Shown piece by piece: positions 1 through 5,409 of a stretch of DNA of 9,099 bases. The first letter of the stretch is position 1. Each line of letters starts with the position of its first letter. Below the pieces are notes generated by a model. The model ran no database searches and had not been told where the DNA came from. It was given only the letters and a program-made list of their open reading frames with translations. The stretch is from Candidatus Omnitrophota bacterium (GTDB taxonomy: Bacteria > Omnitrophota > Gorgyraeia > Gorgyraeales > Gorgyraeaceae). The stretch is from contig JAHIEN010000122.1 in the NCBI GenBank assembly GCA_018901615.1, forward strand, positions 1 through 9,099, read 5' to 3'. The translations under genes were made by a program, and so were the position numbers.

Positions 1-431
1 ACTATTTTCATTGCCAGCTCAAGCCTGCCCTCAGAGTCTTTTGGTATGCCGGATTTGTCCATTGTCAGGCCGATAACCGAGGCGTTGTATTTTTTAGCGA
101 GGGCAAAGAAAGTATCCATCTTGTCTTCATTTGCGTTTACAGAGTTTATTATTGGCTTTGATTTACAGAGGTTTAAACCCGCTTCCATGGCATCCTTTTT
201 GGTAGTATCTATGGCAAGAGTTATGTCCACTATGTCTGTAATGGTCTTTACAAGCCACCCCATGGCCTCTTTTGGATTGTCCGACGCTGGCCCTACGTTT
301 ACGTCCAGCGCGTTCGCTCCGGCCGCGATCTGTTTTTTCGCGAGAGACTGTATAACAGCTTTATCTTTTTTCTTTATGGCTTCCGCTACGTCCTTAAACA
401 TCCCGTTGATTCTTTCGCCAATAATAAACAT
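1..431 (-). CDS. acsE: Methyltetrahydrofolate:corrinoid/iron-sulfur protein methyltransferase (MeTr), 3' end cut by window
   Basis: The protein transfers the methyl group of 5-methyl-tetrahydrofolate to the Co(I) corrinoid of the corrinoid iron-sulfur protein, the last methyl-branch step of the Wood-Ljungdahl pathway; it is a soluble TIM-barrel enzyme of the pterin-binding family. The first 143 codons are visible. They start with MFIIGERINGMFKD, nearly the same as the N-terminus of Moorella AcsE, followed by ALDVNVGP at 41-48, AIDTT at 73-77, PIINSVNA at 93-100 and VIGLTMDKSGIPKDS further on. Asp75 and Asn96 fall at the positions of the pterin-binding residues known in Moorella MeTr. The start ATG has a perfect AGGAGG 6 nt upstream that overlaps the acsD stop codon, so translation is probably coupled to acsD. 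The family is about 262 residues long, so roughly the last 45% lies outside the window. DHPS-like or MetH-like pterin enzymes are alternatives, but the match and the acsD neighbour make AcsE very likely. Confidence 0.95.
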   Translation of the reverse strand, partial: MFIIGERINGMFKDVAEAIKKKDKAVIQSLAKKQIAAGANALDVNVGPASDNPKEAMGWLVKTITDIVDITLAIDTTKKDAMEAGLNLCKSKPIINSVNANEDKMDTFFALAKKYNASVIGLTMDKSGIPKDSEGRLELAMKI

Positions 432-437
432 GCCTAT

Positions 438-443
438 CCTCCT
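438..443 (-). promoter_or_regulatory. Ribosome binding site of acsE
   Basis: AGGAGG on the minus strand, 6 nt before the acsE ATG and overlapping the TAG stop of acsD (442-444). Ribosomes finishing acsD would end on this site, which suggests translational coupling. Confidence 0.85.
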
Positions 444-1401
444 ACACCTTACACAGATCTTTTATGACTTTTTTTGTTTCCTCGACTGCCTTCGGGTGGT
501 TCATCACTAAAATATCAGCGCCTGCATTGAGATAGGAACAGGCTGTCGCTGTTTCAAGCAACGCCCCTCTGTCTCTGGCAGGACCCCACTCCGCAGCAAC
601 CTCATCGCCTGTTTTGGCCTCTTTTGTCCGCCACACTTCCTGTCCCACGAAATTTATCATAGGCATAGAGAGCATCTTGTCTCCGGAAAGTCCTGCGAGT
701 CGAGTCCTTTCCATTATGGAATAAGTATACTCCAGGCCGTATCCCAGGGCGCCTGTTGCGTGATGTATGACGATTTTATCAGACGGGAACTGCATGCCGC
801 AGATAAGAATATTTAGCTGTTTCGCGATATTAATATCTATAGGCGCTTCAGAGATAATACAATGCCCTCCGCTCAGGCACGCGGCTGTCAGGGTCTTATA
901 GCTTGCCTGAACAGCAATGCCGAAGAGGCAATTTTCGCCGCGCGCCGCTTCACTGCAGCGCACAACCACCTCATTATCTTTTTCATGTGCACCGCTGCCT
1001 ATGATTACAAGCGGGACATTTACGGCCTTCAGGATTTTTTCCAGGGTCTTACCAGCTTCTTCAGCTGAAGAATTCTTTGTGTCCGGATGTATGCTGGCCA
1101 GGCGCAGGCATATAACGCCCGCTTTAAATTTCTCCACGCACATCTTTGCCCACTCAGCAGGGTCTTTCAGCGCGCTGCCAAAATTAGATTTGAGGGCATC
1201 AGGCCAGTTTTCAGGCTCCATATCCCAGACTTCCATGGCGACAACCGGCAGATTAGGGCACGCGTCTTCGCCTTTTAGAAAATAAATACCTGATTCTCCT
1301 CCTATTTTAACTGTGCTGGCGCGAGTCCCTCCTGACTCTTTGGTGGCGCCAAGCGTAACTTCAGATATCCTGTCCTGCCATTTTTCAATCATCCTTTCCA
1401 T
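442..1401 (-). CDS. acsD: Corrinoid/iron-sulfur protein small subunit (CoFeSP delta subunit)
   Basis: This is the small subunit of the heterodimeric corrinoid iron-sulfur protein, which carries the methyl group from AcsE to acetyl-CoA synthase. The subunit is a TIM barrel without its own metal centre; in known structures it caps the corrinoid held by the large subunit AcsC. It is 319 aa when started at the ATG at 1401, close to the family's usual length. Stretches shared with Moorella AcsD include LGATKESGGTR near the N-terminus, VVAMEVWDMEPENWPDAL, ASYKTLTAAC, PIDINIAKQLNILI, GALGYGLEYTYSIMERTRL and GDKMLSMPMINFVGQEVWR. A GTG at 1404 could add one residue, but the GGGAGG Shine-Dalgarno would then be only 1 nt away, against 4 nt for the ATG. 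The start overlaps the cooC stop by one base (TGATG). The partner gene acsC is not adjacent and not in the window. Confidence 0.95.
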   Translation of the reverse strand: MERMIEKWQDRISEVTLGATKESGGTRASTVKIGGESGIYFLKGEDACPNLPVVAMEVWDMEPENWPDALKSNFGSALKDPAEWAKMCVEKFKAGVICLRLASIHPDTKNSSAEEAGKTLEKILKAVNVPLVIIGSGAHEKDNEVVVRCSEAARGENCLFGIAVQASYKTLTAACLSGGHCIISEAPIDINIAKQLNILICGMQFPSDKIVIHHATGALGYGLEYTYSIMERTRLAGLSGDKMLSMPMINFVGQEVWRTKEAKTGDEVAAEWGPARDRGALLETATACSYLNAGADILVMNHPKAVEETKKVIKDLCKV

Positions 1402-2153
1402 CACGCCTCCCTGACCTTGTCCATTACGAAACCCTGGACAACCTTGTTCAAGATTTCACCCTGGACAAGGTTTATCTCCAATCTCGATCCTTTTTCGCTG
1501 TTTTTTTCTATCCCTTCGCTGTAAGGCACATAACCGGCTACAGTCAGCCCAGCTTTTTCCAGAGAATTTATCTGGTCATTACCTAACTCTTTCCTGGATT
1601 TATTGATTACCAGACTGACGCTCTTTACTTGCAGGTCAGCCTTTTTGGCGGTATTAAACGTATTGATAGCGGCCTGAATGCCGACTTTTGTTGAATCACT
1701 CACAAGAAGAAGAATATCGATGTGACCTGCCGTACGCCTGCTTAGATGTTCCATCCCAGCCTCATTATCTATAACGACAAACTTGTAATTTTTGCTTAGC
1801 TTAGAAAGGTGCTCTCTCAGTATGTTATTTACGGCGCAATAACAGCCAGTGCCTTCAGGCCTGCCCATAACCAGAAGGTCGACACCGTTACCTTCCGTAA
1901 TGGCCTCTTCGAGCCGCATGCTGAAAAAATCGCTCTTTGAAAGACTGGCAGAGGAAAGATTCCTGGCCTCTTCTCTTATATCAGATACTGTTTCCGCGTA
2001 ATCAAGTCCCAGCAGCAAATTGAAATTGGAATTAGGGTCTGCGTCAACAGCCAGGACAGGCCTGTCAATTTTTAATAGCTGCTGCACCAGCAGAGCCGCA
2101 ACTGTTGTCTTTCCCACTCCACCTTTACCCGCGACTGCAATCGTATATACCAT
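1401..2153 (-). CDS. cooC: CooC/AcsF-type P-loop ATPase for nickel insertion into CODH/ACS
   Basis: A MinD/NifH-like (SIMIBI) ATPase that matures nickel enzymes: CooC serves the C-cluster of CO dehydrogenase and AcsF the A-cluster of acetyl-CoA synthase. The 250-aa protein begins MVYTIAVAGKGGVGKTT, a deviant Walker A with signature Lys10 and P-loop Lys15. DADPNSN at 37-43 and VVIDNEAGMEHLSRR at 126-140 are the switch and Walker B regions typical of CooC. The pair Cys104-x-Cys106 in GTGCYCAVNN matches the CxC that binds nickel and zinc at the dimer interface of characterised CooC. The start is fixed by the P-loop position, although no Shine-Dalgarno precedes it; a 23-bp palindrome ends 15 nt upstream. 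The gene overlaps acsD by one base. Lying between the RACo gene and acsD, it may be an AcsF-like protein rather than strict CooC; sequence alone does not separate the two. Confidence 0.9.
   Translation of the reverse strand: MVYTIAVAGKGGVGKTTVAALLVQQLLKIDRPVLAVDADPNSNFNLLLGLDYAETVSDIREEARNLSSASLSKSDFFSMRLEEAITEGNGVDLLVMGRPEGTGCYCAVNNILREHLSKLSKNYKFVVIDNEAGMEHLSRRTAGHIDILLLVSDSTKVGIQAAINTFNTAKKADLQVKSVSLVINKSRKELGNDQINSLEKAGLTVAGYVPYSEGIEKNSEKGSRLEINLVQGEILNKVVQGFVMDKVREA
1406..1411 (-). promoter_or_regulatory. Ribosome binding site of acsD
   Basis: GGGAGG on the minus strand lies inside the last codons of cooC, 4 nt before the ATG at 1401 and only 1 nt before the alternative GTG at 1404. The spacing favours the ATG as the real start. 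Confidence 0.65.
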
Positions 2154-2168
2154 AATATTGATTCTGGA

Positions 2169-2191
2169 TGTTCGAGGTTAAACCTCGAACA
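2169..2191. repeat. 23-bp palindrome, copy 1 (RACo-cooC spacer)
   Basis: Two perfect 11-bp arms, TGTTCGAGGTT and its reverse complement, around a single central base (2180). The same element recurs at 2217-2239, 48 bp away, differing only at the centre. A partial copy of one arm, with one mismatch, lies between them at 2201-2211 (TGTTTGAGGTT). As RNA it could fold into a 10-bp stem with a 3-nt loop, but no T-run follows on either strand, so it is not a normal terminator. It ends 15 nt upstream of the cooC ATG. Confidence 0.9.
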
Positions 2192-2216
2192 CTGCTCTGC
2201 TGTTTGAGGTTGGTAC

Positions 2217-2239
2217 TGTTCGAGGTTTAACCTCGAACA
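2217..2239. repeat. 23-bp palindrome, copy 2 (contains the RACo stop codon)
   Basis: The same 11-bp arms (TGTTCGAGGTT and complement) as the copy at 2169-2191, with the central base at 2228. The TAA stop of the RACo gene (2229-2227) lies at the centre of this element, so the last residues of RACo (Val-Arg-Gly) are encoded by it. Whether it is an operator for a dimeric regulator, a dispersed palindromic repeat or an mRNA-stabilising hairpin cannot be told from one locus. Confidence 0.9.
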
Positions 2240-4179
2240 CTTAAATCTCCTATCAGCGCCTTTACCGAAGGGAACAGTTCTATATCTGTATGCGGCAGGA
2301 ATAACGCCGCGCTGTAATTATTCATAAAAGACGCCTTAGCGCTAAGGTCCATGTATATTGTTTTGTTGGCAATAAGCATTGCCTTTTCCATTGCCTCGTG
2401 CGAAAGCAGGCACAGTTTTGCCCCGGCTATAGAGGTATTTCCAATGAATTTAAATATATCTTCCGGTAGATCAGGCAAAAGACCTATATTGATAGCAGAG
2501 CGTATATTCAATGCTGTGCCAAGTCCGCCTGCTATAAAAACGTTTTTCAAATCCTCCTTCTTATAGCCGGACTCTTTCAGCAAGACGTCAATGCCTGCAT
2601 AGATAGCGCCTTTTGAATGTATTAGATTTTTTATGTCGTTTTCATCTATAGCGATATCTCTGCCAGTGGCTGAATCTTTTTTTTCAACAAGCACTACCTC
2701 CTTTACGCCCTCAAAATCCCTGATCCTGCAAATATTGTTTTCCTTTAATTTTCCCGACCGGTCTATTATTTTATGTTTTAAGAAAGTACTTAAGGCGTCG
2801 ATTATGCCTGAACCGCAGATACCTTTAGGCGCCTCTTTACCGATGGTATCCACTATCAGTTTCCCGTTTTGAATAGAGATGGCCTGTATAGCTCCCTTCA
2901 TCGCCCTGATCCCTGCTTTCAAGCCGCCGCCTTCAAAGCACGGTCCGGCAGACGTTGAACATACCATAAAATATTCTTTATTGCCTATTGCCACCTCGCC
3001 GTTAGTACCAAGGTCTATAAAGAGAGACAGCTCATCGCTATCGTCCATGCCAGAGGCAAGTATACCTGCTGTAATATCCCCTCCTACATAGCTGCCTACG
3101 GACGGGAGGCATGCCAGGAGTCCTCGGGGATTTATCTTTATTCCAGCTTCAGCGGCCCTGACTACCGGCAAAAAATTCACCGCAGGGATGTAAGGGTCTT
3201 TTCTTATGTTAGACGGGTCTATCTTTAAAAGAAGGTGCGTCATGGTAGTGTTCCCCGCGCACATGACAGCCGTGATATCGTCCAGCGTCAGGCCTCGCTC
3301 TTTTGCCAGGCTGTAGATAAATACATTTATTGTGTCGATTACAGCGTGATGAAGCTTTTCCAGCCCTCCTTGTTCCTGCGCGTATATTATCCTTGAGATA
3401 ACATCTTCTCCGAAATCCACCTGAGGATTATAGCTGGCCTTTGCGGCAAGAACTTTCTGAGACATTAGATCCACCAGGTAGGCCACTATGGTCGTCGTAC
3501 CTATGTCCAGGGCTATGCCAAAGTTTTTTCCAGACCTGTCGCCAGGCTCTATCAATACCACCTCTGTAGTGCCGTTTCTATTGCCCAGCGTTGCGGTGAC
3601 CCTCCAGTCGCTTTCTCTTAAAAGTCGCGGCAATTTTTTTAAATTGGCCAGGCCCATCTGCATTACAGGGATATTTCTATCTTTTCTTATTTCTCTAAAA
3701 AGCCTCTCAATATCTCCACAGTTATCATCAATAGATGGTTTCGGCAGCTCAAGAAACAACTTTGTTGATAATGGGCCATGCTTAAAGATATTTTCTTTTA
3801 ACGCGGACCTTTCTTCTGCTACTTCCTCAGCCGGCGTATATAATCCTGTCAGGCGCCTGGCCTTTGCCTCTTCAGTCAGGACCTCTATGTCTCCTAGCCT
3901 TGATTCCTCAGGCACAAGCACAGTCAAATCAGACTCGGGCGTGGTCCTGCAGGCCATGACATATCCTTTTTTCCGCTCTTTTTCAGAAATCCTTCCGCTG
4001 CGCTCGGTTATATATTCACCTTTCTTTACTATTACCTTGCATCTGCCGCATACACCCTCTCCCCCACAGCTATTATATATATGTATGCCAGATTGAATAG
4101 CAGCTGTCAGAAGGTCTATGCCCTTATCAACAGAGATAGACTTTTTTTCAGGGAGGAATGTAATAGTGTATTCTCTCAT
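2227..4179 (-). CDS. acsV: Reductive activator of CoFeSP (RACo): [2Fe-2S] protein with ASKHA-type ATPase domain
   Basis: RACo uses ATP to drive one-electron reduction of the corrinoid iron-sulfur protein when its cobalt has slipped from Co(I) to inactive Co(II). At 650 aa it has the family's full length. An N-terminal ferredoxin-type domain has Cys38, Cys44, Cys47 and Cys77 (CGGEGVCGRC pattern) for a [2Fe-2S] cluster. A linker and middle domain run to about 215. The C-terminal DUF4445 ATPase core of the actin/Hsp70/acetate kinase fold includes IALDIGTTT at 222-230, CAGNTTMTHL at 307-316, SYVGGDITAGIL at 363-374, DLGTNGE at 389-395, STSAGPCFEGGG at 408-419, GICGSGIIDAL at 453-463 and FIAGGLG at 548-554. 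It is the first gene of the operon with cooC, acsD and acsE. No Shine-Dalgarno precedes the ATG, and the promoter is so close that the mRNA should be nearly leaderless. Its stop codon lies inside a 23-bp palindrome. Related DUF4445 proteins activate other corrinoid enzymes, but this neighbourhood points to CoFeSP. Confidence 0.93.
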   Translation of the reverse strand: MREYTITFLPEKKSISVDKGIDLLTAAIQSGIHIYNSCGGEGVCGRCKVIVKKGEYITERSGRISEKERKKGYVMACRTTPESDLTVLVPEESRLGDIEVLTEEAKARRLTGLYTPAEEVAEERSALKENIFKHGPLSTKLFLELPKPSIDDNCGDIERLFREIRKDRNIPVMQMGLANLKKLPRLLRESDWRVTATLGNRNGTTEVVLIEPGDRSGKNFGIALDIGTTTIVAYLVDLMSQKVLAAKASYNPQVDFGEDVISRIIYAQEQGGLEKLHHAVIDTINVFIYSLAKERGLTLDDITAVMCAGNTTMTHLLLKIDPSNIRKDPYIPAVNFLPVVRAAEAGIKINPRGLLACLPSVGSYVGGDITAGILASGMDDSDELSLFIDLGTNGEVAIGNKEYFMVCSTSAGPCFEGGGLKAGIRAMKGAIQAISIQNGKLIVDTIGKEAPKGICGSGIIDALSTFLKHKIIDRSGKLKENNICRIRDFEGVKEVVLVEKKDSATGRDIAIDENDIKNLIHSKGAIYAGIDVLLKESGYKKEDLKNVFIAGGLGTALNIRSAINIGLLPDLPEDIFKFIGNTSIAGAKLCLLSHEAMEKAMLIANKTIYMDLSAKASFMNNYSAALFLPHTDIELFPSVKALIGDLSVRG

Positions 4180-4189
4180 AGTAAATTCA

Positions 4190-4218
4190 ATTTTAACACG
4201 CTAAAAAATACCGGTCAA
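4190..4218 (-). promoter_or_regulatory. Sigma70-type promoter of the RACo-cooC-acsD-acsE operon
   Basis: Minus strand: TTGACC at 4218-4213 as -35, a 17-nt spacer, and TAAAAT at 4195-4190 as -10; each hexamer matches the consensus at five of six positions. The -10 ends only 10 nt before the RACo ATG, which places the transcription start about 3-5 nt upstream of the start codon. This fits the missing Shine-Dalgarno and suggests leaderless initiation. Confidence 0.7.
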
Positions 4219-4225
4219 GTACAAT

Positions 4226-4251
4226 AAAAAGGCCCCGCGATCCTGCGAGGC
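4226..4251 (-). terminator. Rho-independent terminator of the lipoprotein gene, also plausible on the other strand
   Basis: On the minus strand GCCTCGC pairs with GCGGGGC (7 bp, one G-T wobble) around the loop AGGATC, followed by CTTTTTATTG. Read on the plus strand the same stem is followed by six T residues, so it could work both ways, though no plus-strand gene is seen. It separates the lipoprotein unit from the RACo promoter, whose -35 lies 8 nt downstream. Confidence 0.8.
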
Positions 4252-4263
4252 TTTTTTATGGTA

Positions 4264-4288
4264 TGGAATTTCAAAAAAGGAAATTCCA
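4264..4288. repeat. Inverted repeat, 9-bp arms with 7-nt loop
   Basis: TGGAATTTC at 4264-4272 pairs with GAAATTCCA at 4280-4288 around an A/G-only loop (T/C on the minus strand). It is the middle one of three hairpins in the 3' region of the lipoprotein gene. Its role is unknown; it may protect the mRNA 3' end. Confidence 0.7.
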
Positions 4289-4294
4289 ACCACT

Positions 4295-4330
4295 GAAAAT
4301 CGTAAAAAGTTATCGCCAAAGGCGATTTTC
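4295..4330 (-). terminator. Possible first terminator with two competing hairpins
   Basis: On the minus strand ATCGCC-TTT-GGCGAT (4326-4312) forms a 6-bp stem followed by AACTTTTT, a weak terminator 29 nt after the lipoprotein stop codon. A larger inverted repeat, GAAAATCG (4330-4323) with CGATTTTC (4302-4295), uses some of the same bases, so the two folds exclude each other. This may be a backup terminator; a switching role is speculation. Confidence 0.45.
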
Positions 4331-4355
4331 TTGTGATTCGATGTTGCTTTATGCC

Positions 4356-4658
4356 TTACTTCTGGATAACCTTTAGCTCTGCGCCGTCCACCGGGCAATA
4401 CTGAACACCTGAACCATAGCTATTGCCGCATTCCGGGCAGAACTTGGTCATAGATGCGTCGCCTATAAGCGCGCCGCCCGCTGCTCCTGCTGCGCCGCCT
4501 ATAAGAGCGCCTTCAGCGGCATGTCCAGACTGGTGGCCTATAATAGCGCCTGCTCCTGCGCCTACCAATGTGCCTATTCCGGCGCCTTTCTGTGTGCCTG
4601 TGCAGCCAACCACAAACACCATTAAAATTAAAACAATAAGAATACCATATCTTTTCAT
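4356..4658 (-). CDS. Small lipoprotein with glycine-zipper segment and zinc-ribbon-like C-terminus
   Basis: The 100-aa product starts with MKRYGILIVLILMVFVVGC, a type II signal peptide with lipobox VVGC, so Cys19 should be lipidated after cleavage by signal peptidase II. Residues 25-66 are a Gly/Ala-rich stretch with repeated GxxxG spacing (GAGIGTLVGAGAGAIIG, then GALIGGAAGAAGGALIG), like the glycine-zipper domains of envelope lipoproteins, which pack as paired membrane helices. The tail FCPECGNSYGSGVQYCPVDG (73-92) resembles a zinc ribbon with Cys74, Cys77 and Cys88, but the usual fourth cysteine is Asp91. The molecular function is not known. It forms its own unit with a promoter, a G-rich ribosome site (GGGGGG, 6 nt before the ATG) and terminators. 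It is likely an envelope protein; a zinc-ribbon tail on a lipoprotein is uncommon. Confidence 0.8.
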   Translation of the reverse strand: MKRYGILIVLILMVFVVGCTGTQKGAGIGTLVGAGAGAIIGHQSGHAAEGALIGGAAGAAGGALIGDASMTKFCPECGNSYGSGVQYCPVDGAELKVIQK

Positions 4659-4683
4659 AACCCACCCCCCTTTGTTTAATGTA

Positions 4684-4712
4684 ATTATACTACCTCTGAG
4701 TCAGATTTGCAA
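4684..4712 (-). promoter_or_regulatory. Sigma70-type promoter of the lipoprotein gene
   Basis: Minus strand: TTGCAA at 4712-4707 (four of six -35 matches), a 17-nt spacer, and a consensus TATAAT at 4689-4684. Transcription would start near an A at 4677, giving a 5' leader of about 19 nt that holds the G-rich ribosome site. It lies directly after the hairpin that follows lepB. Confidence 0.7.
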
Positions 4713-4718
4713 TCAAAT

Positions 4719-4765
4719 AAAAAACTCCAACTTGACATTTCGAGTATTACTCGTTTTGTCAAGTT
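4719..4765 (-). terminator. 37-bp symmetric hairpin plus T-run after lepB
   Basis: Outer arms AACTTGACA (4729-4737) and TGTCAAGTT (4757-4765) pair over 9 bp; then come opposed TTT triplets (4738-4740 and 4754-4756), then CGAGTA (4741-4746) and TACTCG (4748-4753) around one T at 4747. On the minus strand, 26 nt after the lepB stop, the hairpin is followed by GGAG and six T residues (4724-4719). It probably ends the rpe-lepA-lepB transcript, although the 4-nt gap before the T-run is not ideal and the strict symmetry is more than a terminator needs. Confidence 0.6.
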
Positions 4766-4791
4766 AAGCAAGCGCTGCCTCCTGCATAAGA

Positions 4792-5334
4792 CTATTTTAA
4801 GATTCTTATCCTCGTCAATGGCCAGTATATCAGGAATGCCTTGCCTATAAGATATTTTTTAGGCATAAATCCCCAGTATCTCGAATCTCTGCTGGAGATA
4901 CTGTTATCGCCTAGCGCATAATAAGCATTGTCAGGGATTATCACAGCTTGATTTTCCTTGCCGAAATCACCCCTGTTATAGTAATAGCGTTCCCTGATCA
5001 CAGAGTCGGAATCAACAGCCTTTTTGTTGATCAGTATAGTGCCGTTTGATATTTCAATCTCTTCGCCCGGCAGACCCACAAGCCTTTTTATAAAATCCTT
5101 TTTCTTGTCCTCAGGCGACACAAAGACAATTACATCCCCGCGCACAGGTTCTCTGAATTTGTAAATAAATTTATTCACAAGGATCCTGTCGCCTTCCATG
5201 AGAGTCGGCCGCATAGAGCCAGTCGGTATCTTAAATGCCTGAACCACAAAGGTACGTATAATCAATGCCAGCACAACAGCTATGACTATTGGCTCGACCC
5301 ATTCTTTCATGAGATAACGAAGTCTGGTATTCAT
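4792..5334 (-). CDS. lepB: Type I signal peptidase
   Basis: A membrane-bound serine protease that removes signal peptides from exported proteins. The 180-aa protein has one N-terminal membrane segment (about 14-31, IVIAVVLALIIRTFVVQAF) with the catalytic domain outside. IPTGSMRPTL (36-45) carries the nucleophile Ser40, FIKRLVGLPGE (81-91) the general base Lys83, and GDNSISSRDSRYWG (142-155) is the conserved box near the C-terminus. The compact length matches the Gram-positive/PVC-like form rather than the 324-residue E. coli form. An in-frame ATG at 5349 would add five residues, but it lies inside a palindromic repeat; the ATG at 5334 has GAGGAG 5 nt upstream and was chosen. It follows lepA, a common pairing in bacteria. 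Confidence 0.95.
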   Translation of the reverse strand: MNTRLRYLMKEWVEPIVIAVVLALIIRTFVVQAFKIPTGSMRPTLMEGDRILVNKFIYKFREPVRGDVIVFVSPEDKKKDFIKRLVGLPGEEIEISNGTILINKKAVDSDSVIRERYYYNRGDFGKENQAVIIPDNAYYALGDNSISSRDSRYWGFMPKKYLIGKAFLIYWPLTRIRILK

Positions 5335-5339
5335 GGTAT

Positions 5340-5345
5340 CTCCTC
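5340..5345 (-). promoter_or_regulatory. Ribosome binding site of lepB, decides the start
   Basis: GAGGAG on the minus strand, 5 nt before the ATG at 5334. It touches the base of the heptad-repeat hairpin (5346-5409) without lying inside it, so the site should stay free for ribosomes. Confidence 0.8.
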
Positions 5346-5409
5346 GCATAGCGCATAGGGCATAGCGTTAAAAGATATTACGCTATGCGCCATGCTCTAT
5401 GCGCTATGC
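5346..5409. repeat. Inverted array of 7-bp units filling the lepA-lepB spacer
   Basis: On the plus strand, three heptads in one direction (GCATAGC, GCATAGG, GCATAGC at 5346-5366) are followed by a spacer and then four in the opposite direction (GCTATGC, GCCATGC, TCTATGC, GCTATGC at 5382-5409). The outer 13 bp of each arm (5346-5358 and 5397-5409) pair perfectly, the inner 9 bp (5360-5368 and 5380-5388) pair perfectly, and an 11-nt A/T-rich loop (5369-5379) joins them. One side carries an extra heptad, which would bulge out. The element includes the last base of the lepA stop codon and ends directly at the lepB ribosome site. No T-run follows, so it is not a terminator. Confidence 0.9.

Noticed and set aside
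46..510. Plus-strand open frame of 154 codons
   Set aside because: It lies opposite acsE and the end of acsD, both strongly supported on the minus strand; its product shows no recognisable family.
442..1404. acsD starting at GTG 1404
   Set aside because: The ribosome site would be 1 nt from this codon; the next codon, ATG at 1401, has better spacing.
2169..2239. CRISPR array
   Set aside because: There are only two palindromic copies separated by 25 bp that contain a partial third arm; no regular repeat-spacer pattern exists and no cas gene is near.
3488..4096. Plus-strand open frame of 202 codons
   Set aside because: It is the mirror of the conserved N-terminal part of RACo, serine-rich as is usual for antisense frames, with no domain.
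4180..4355. Cobalamin riboswitch before the corrinoid operon
   Set aside because: The predicted transcript starts only 3-5 nt before the RACo ATG, and no B12-box-like sequence was seen in the spacer.
4201..4398. Minus-strand open frame of 65 codons before RACo
   Set aside because: It overlaps the end of the lipoprotein gene in another frame, runs through three hairpins and the RACo promoter, and has no domain.
4732..4762. Promoters from the TTGACA in each arm of the 37-bp hairpin
   Set aside because: No -10-like hexamer was found about 17 nt downstream on the minus strand, and no gene lies downstream on the plus strand.
4792..5349. Longer lepB start at 5349
   Set aside because: The extra ATG is inside the heptad hairpin without a ribosome site; the ATG at 5334 has GAGGAG 5 nt upstream.
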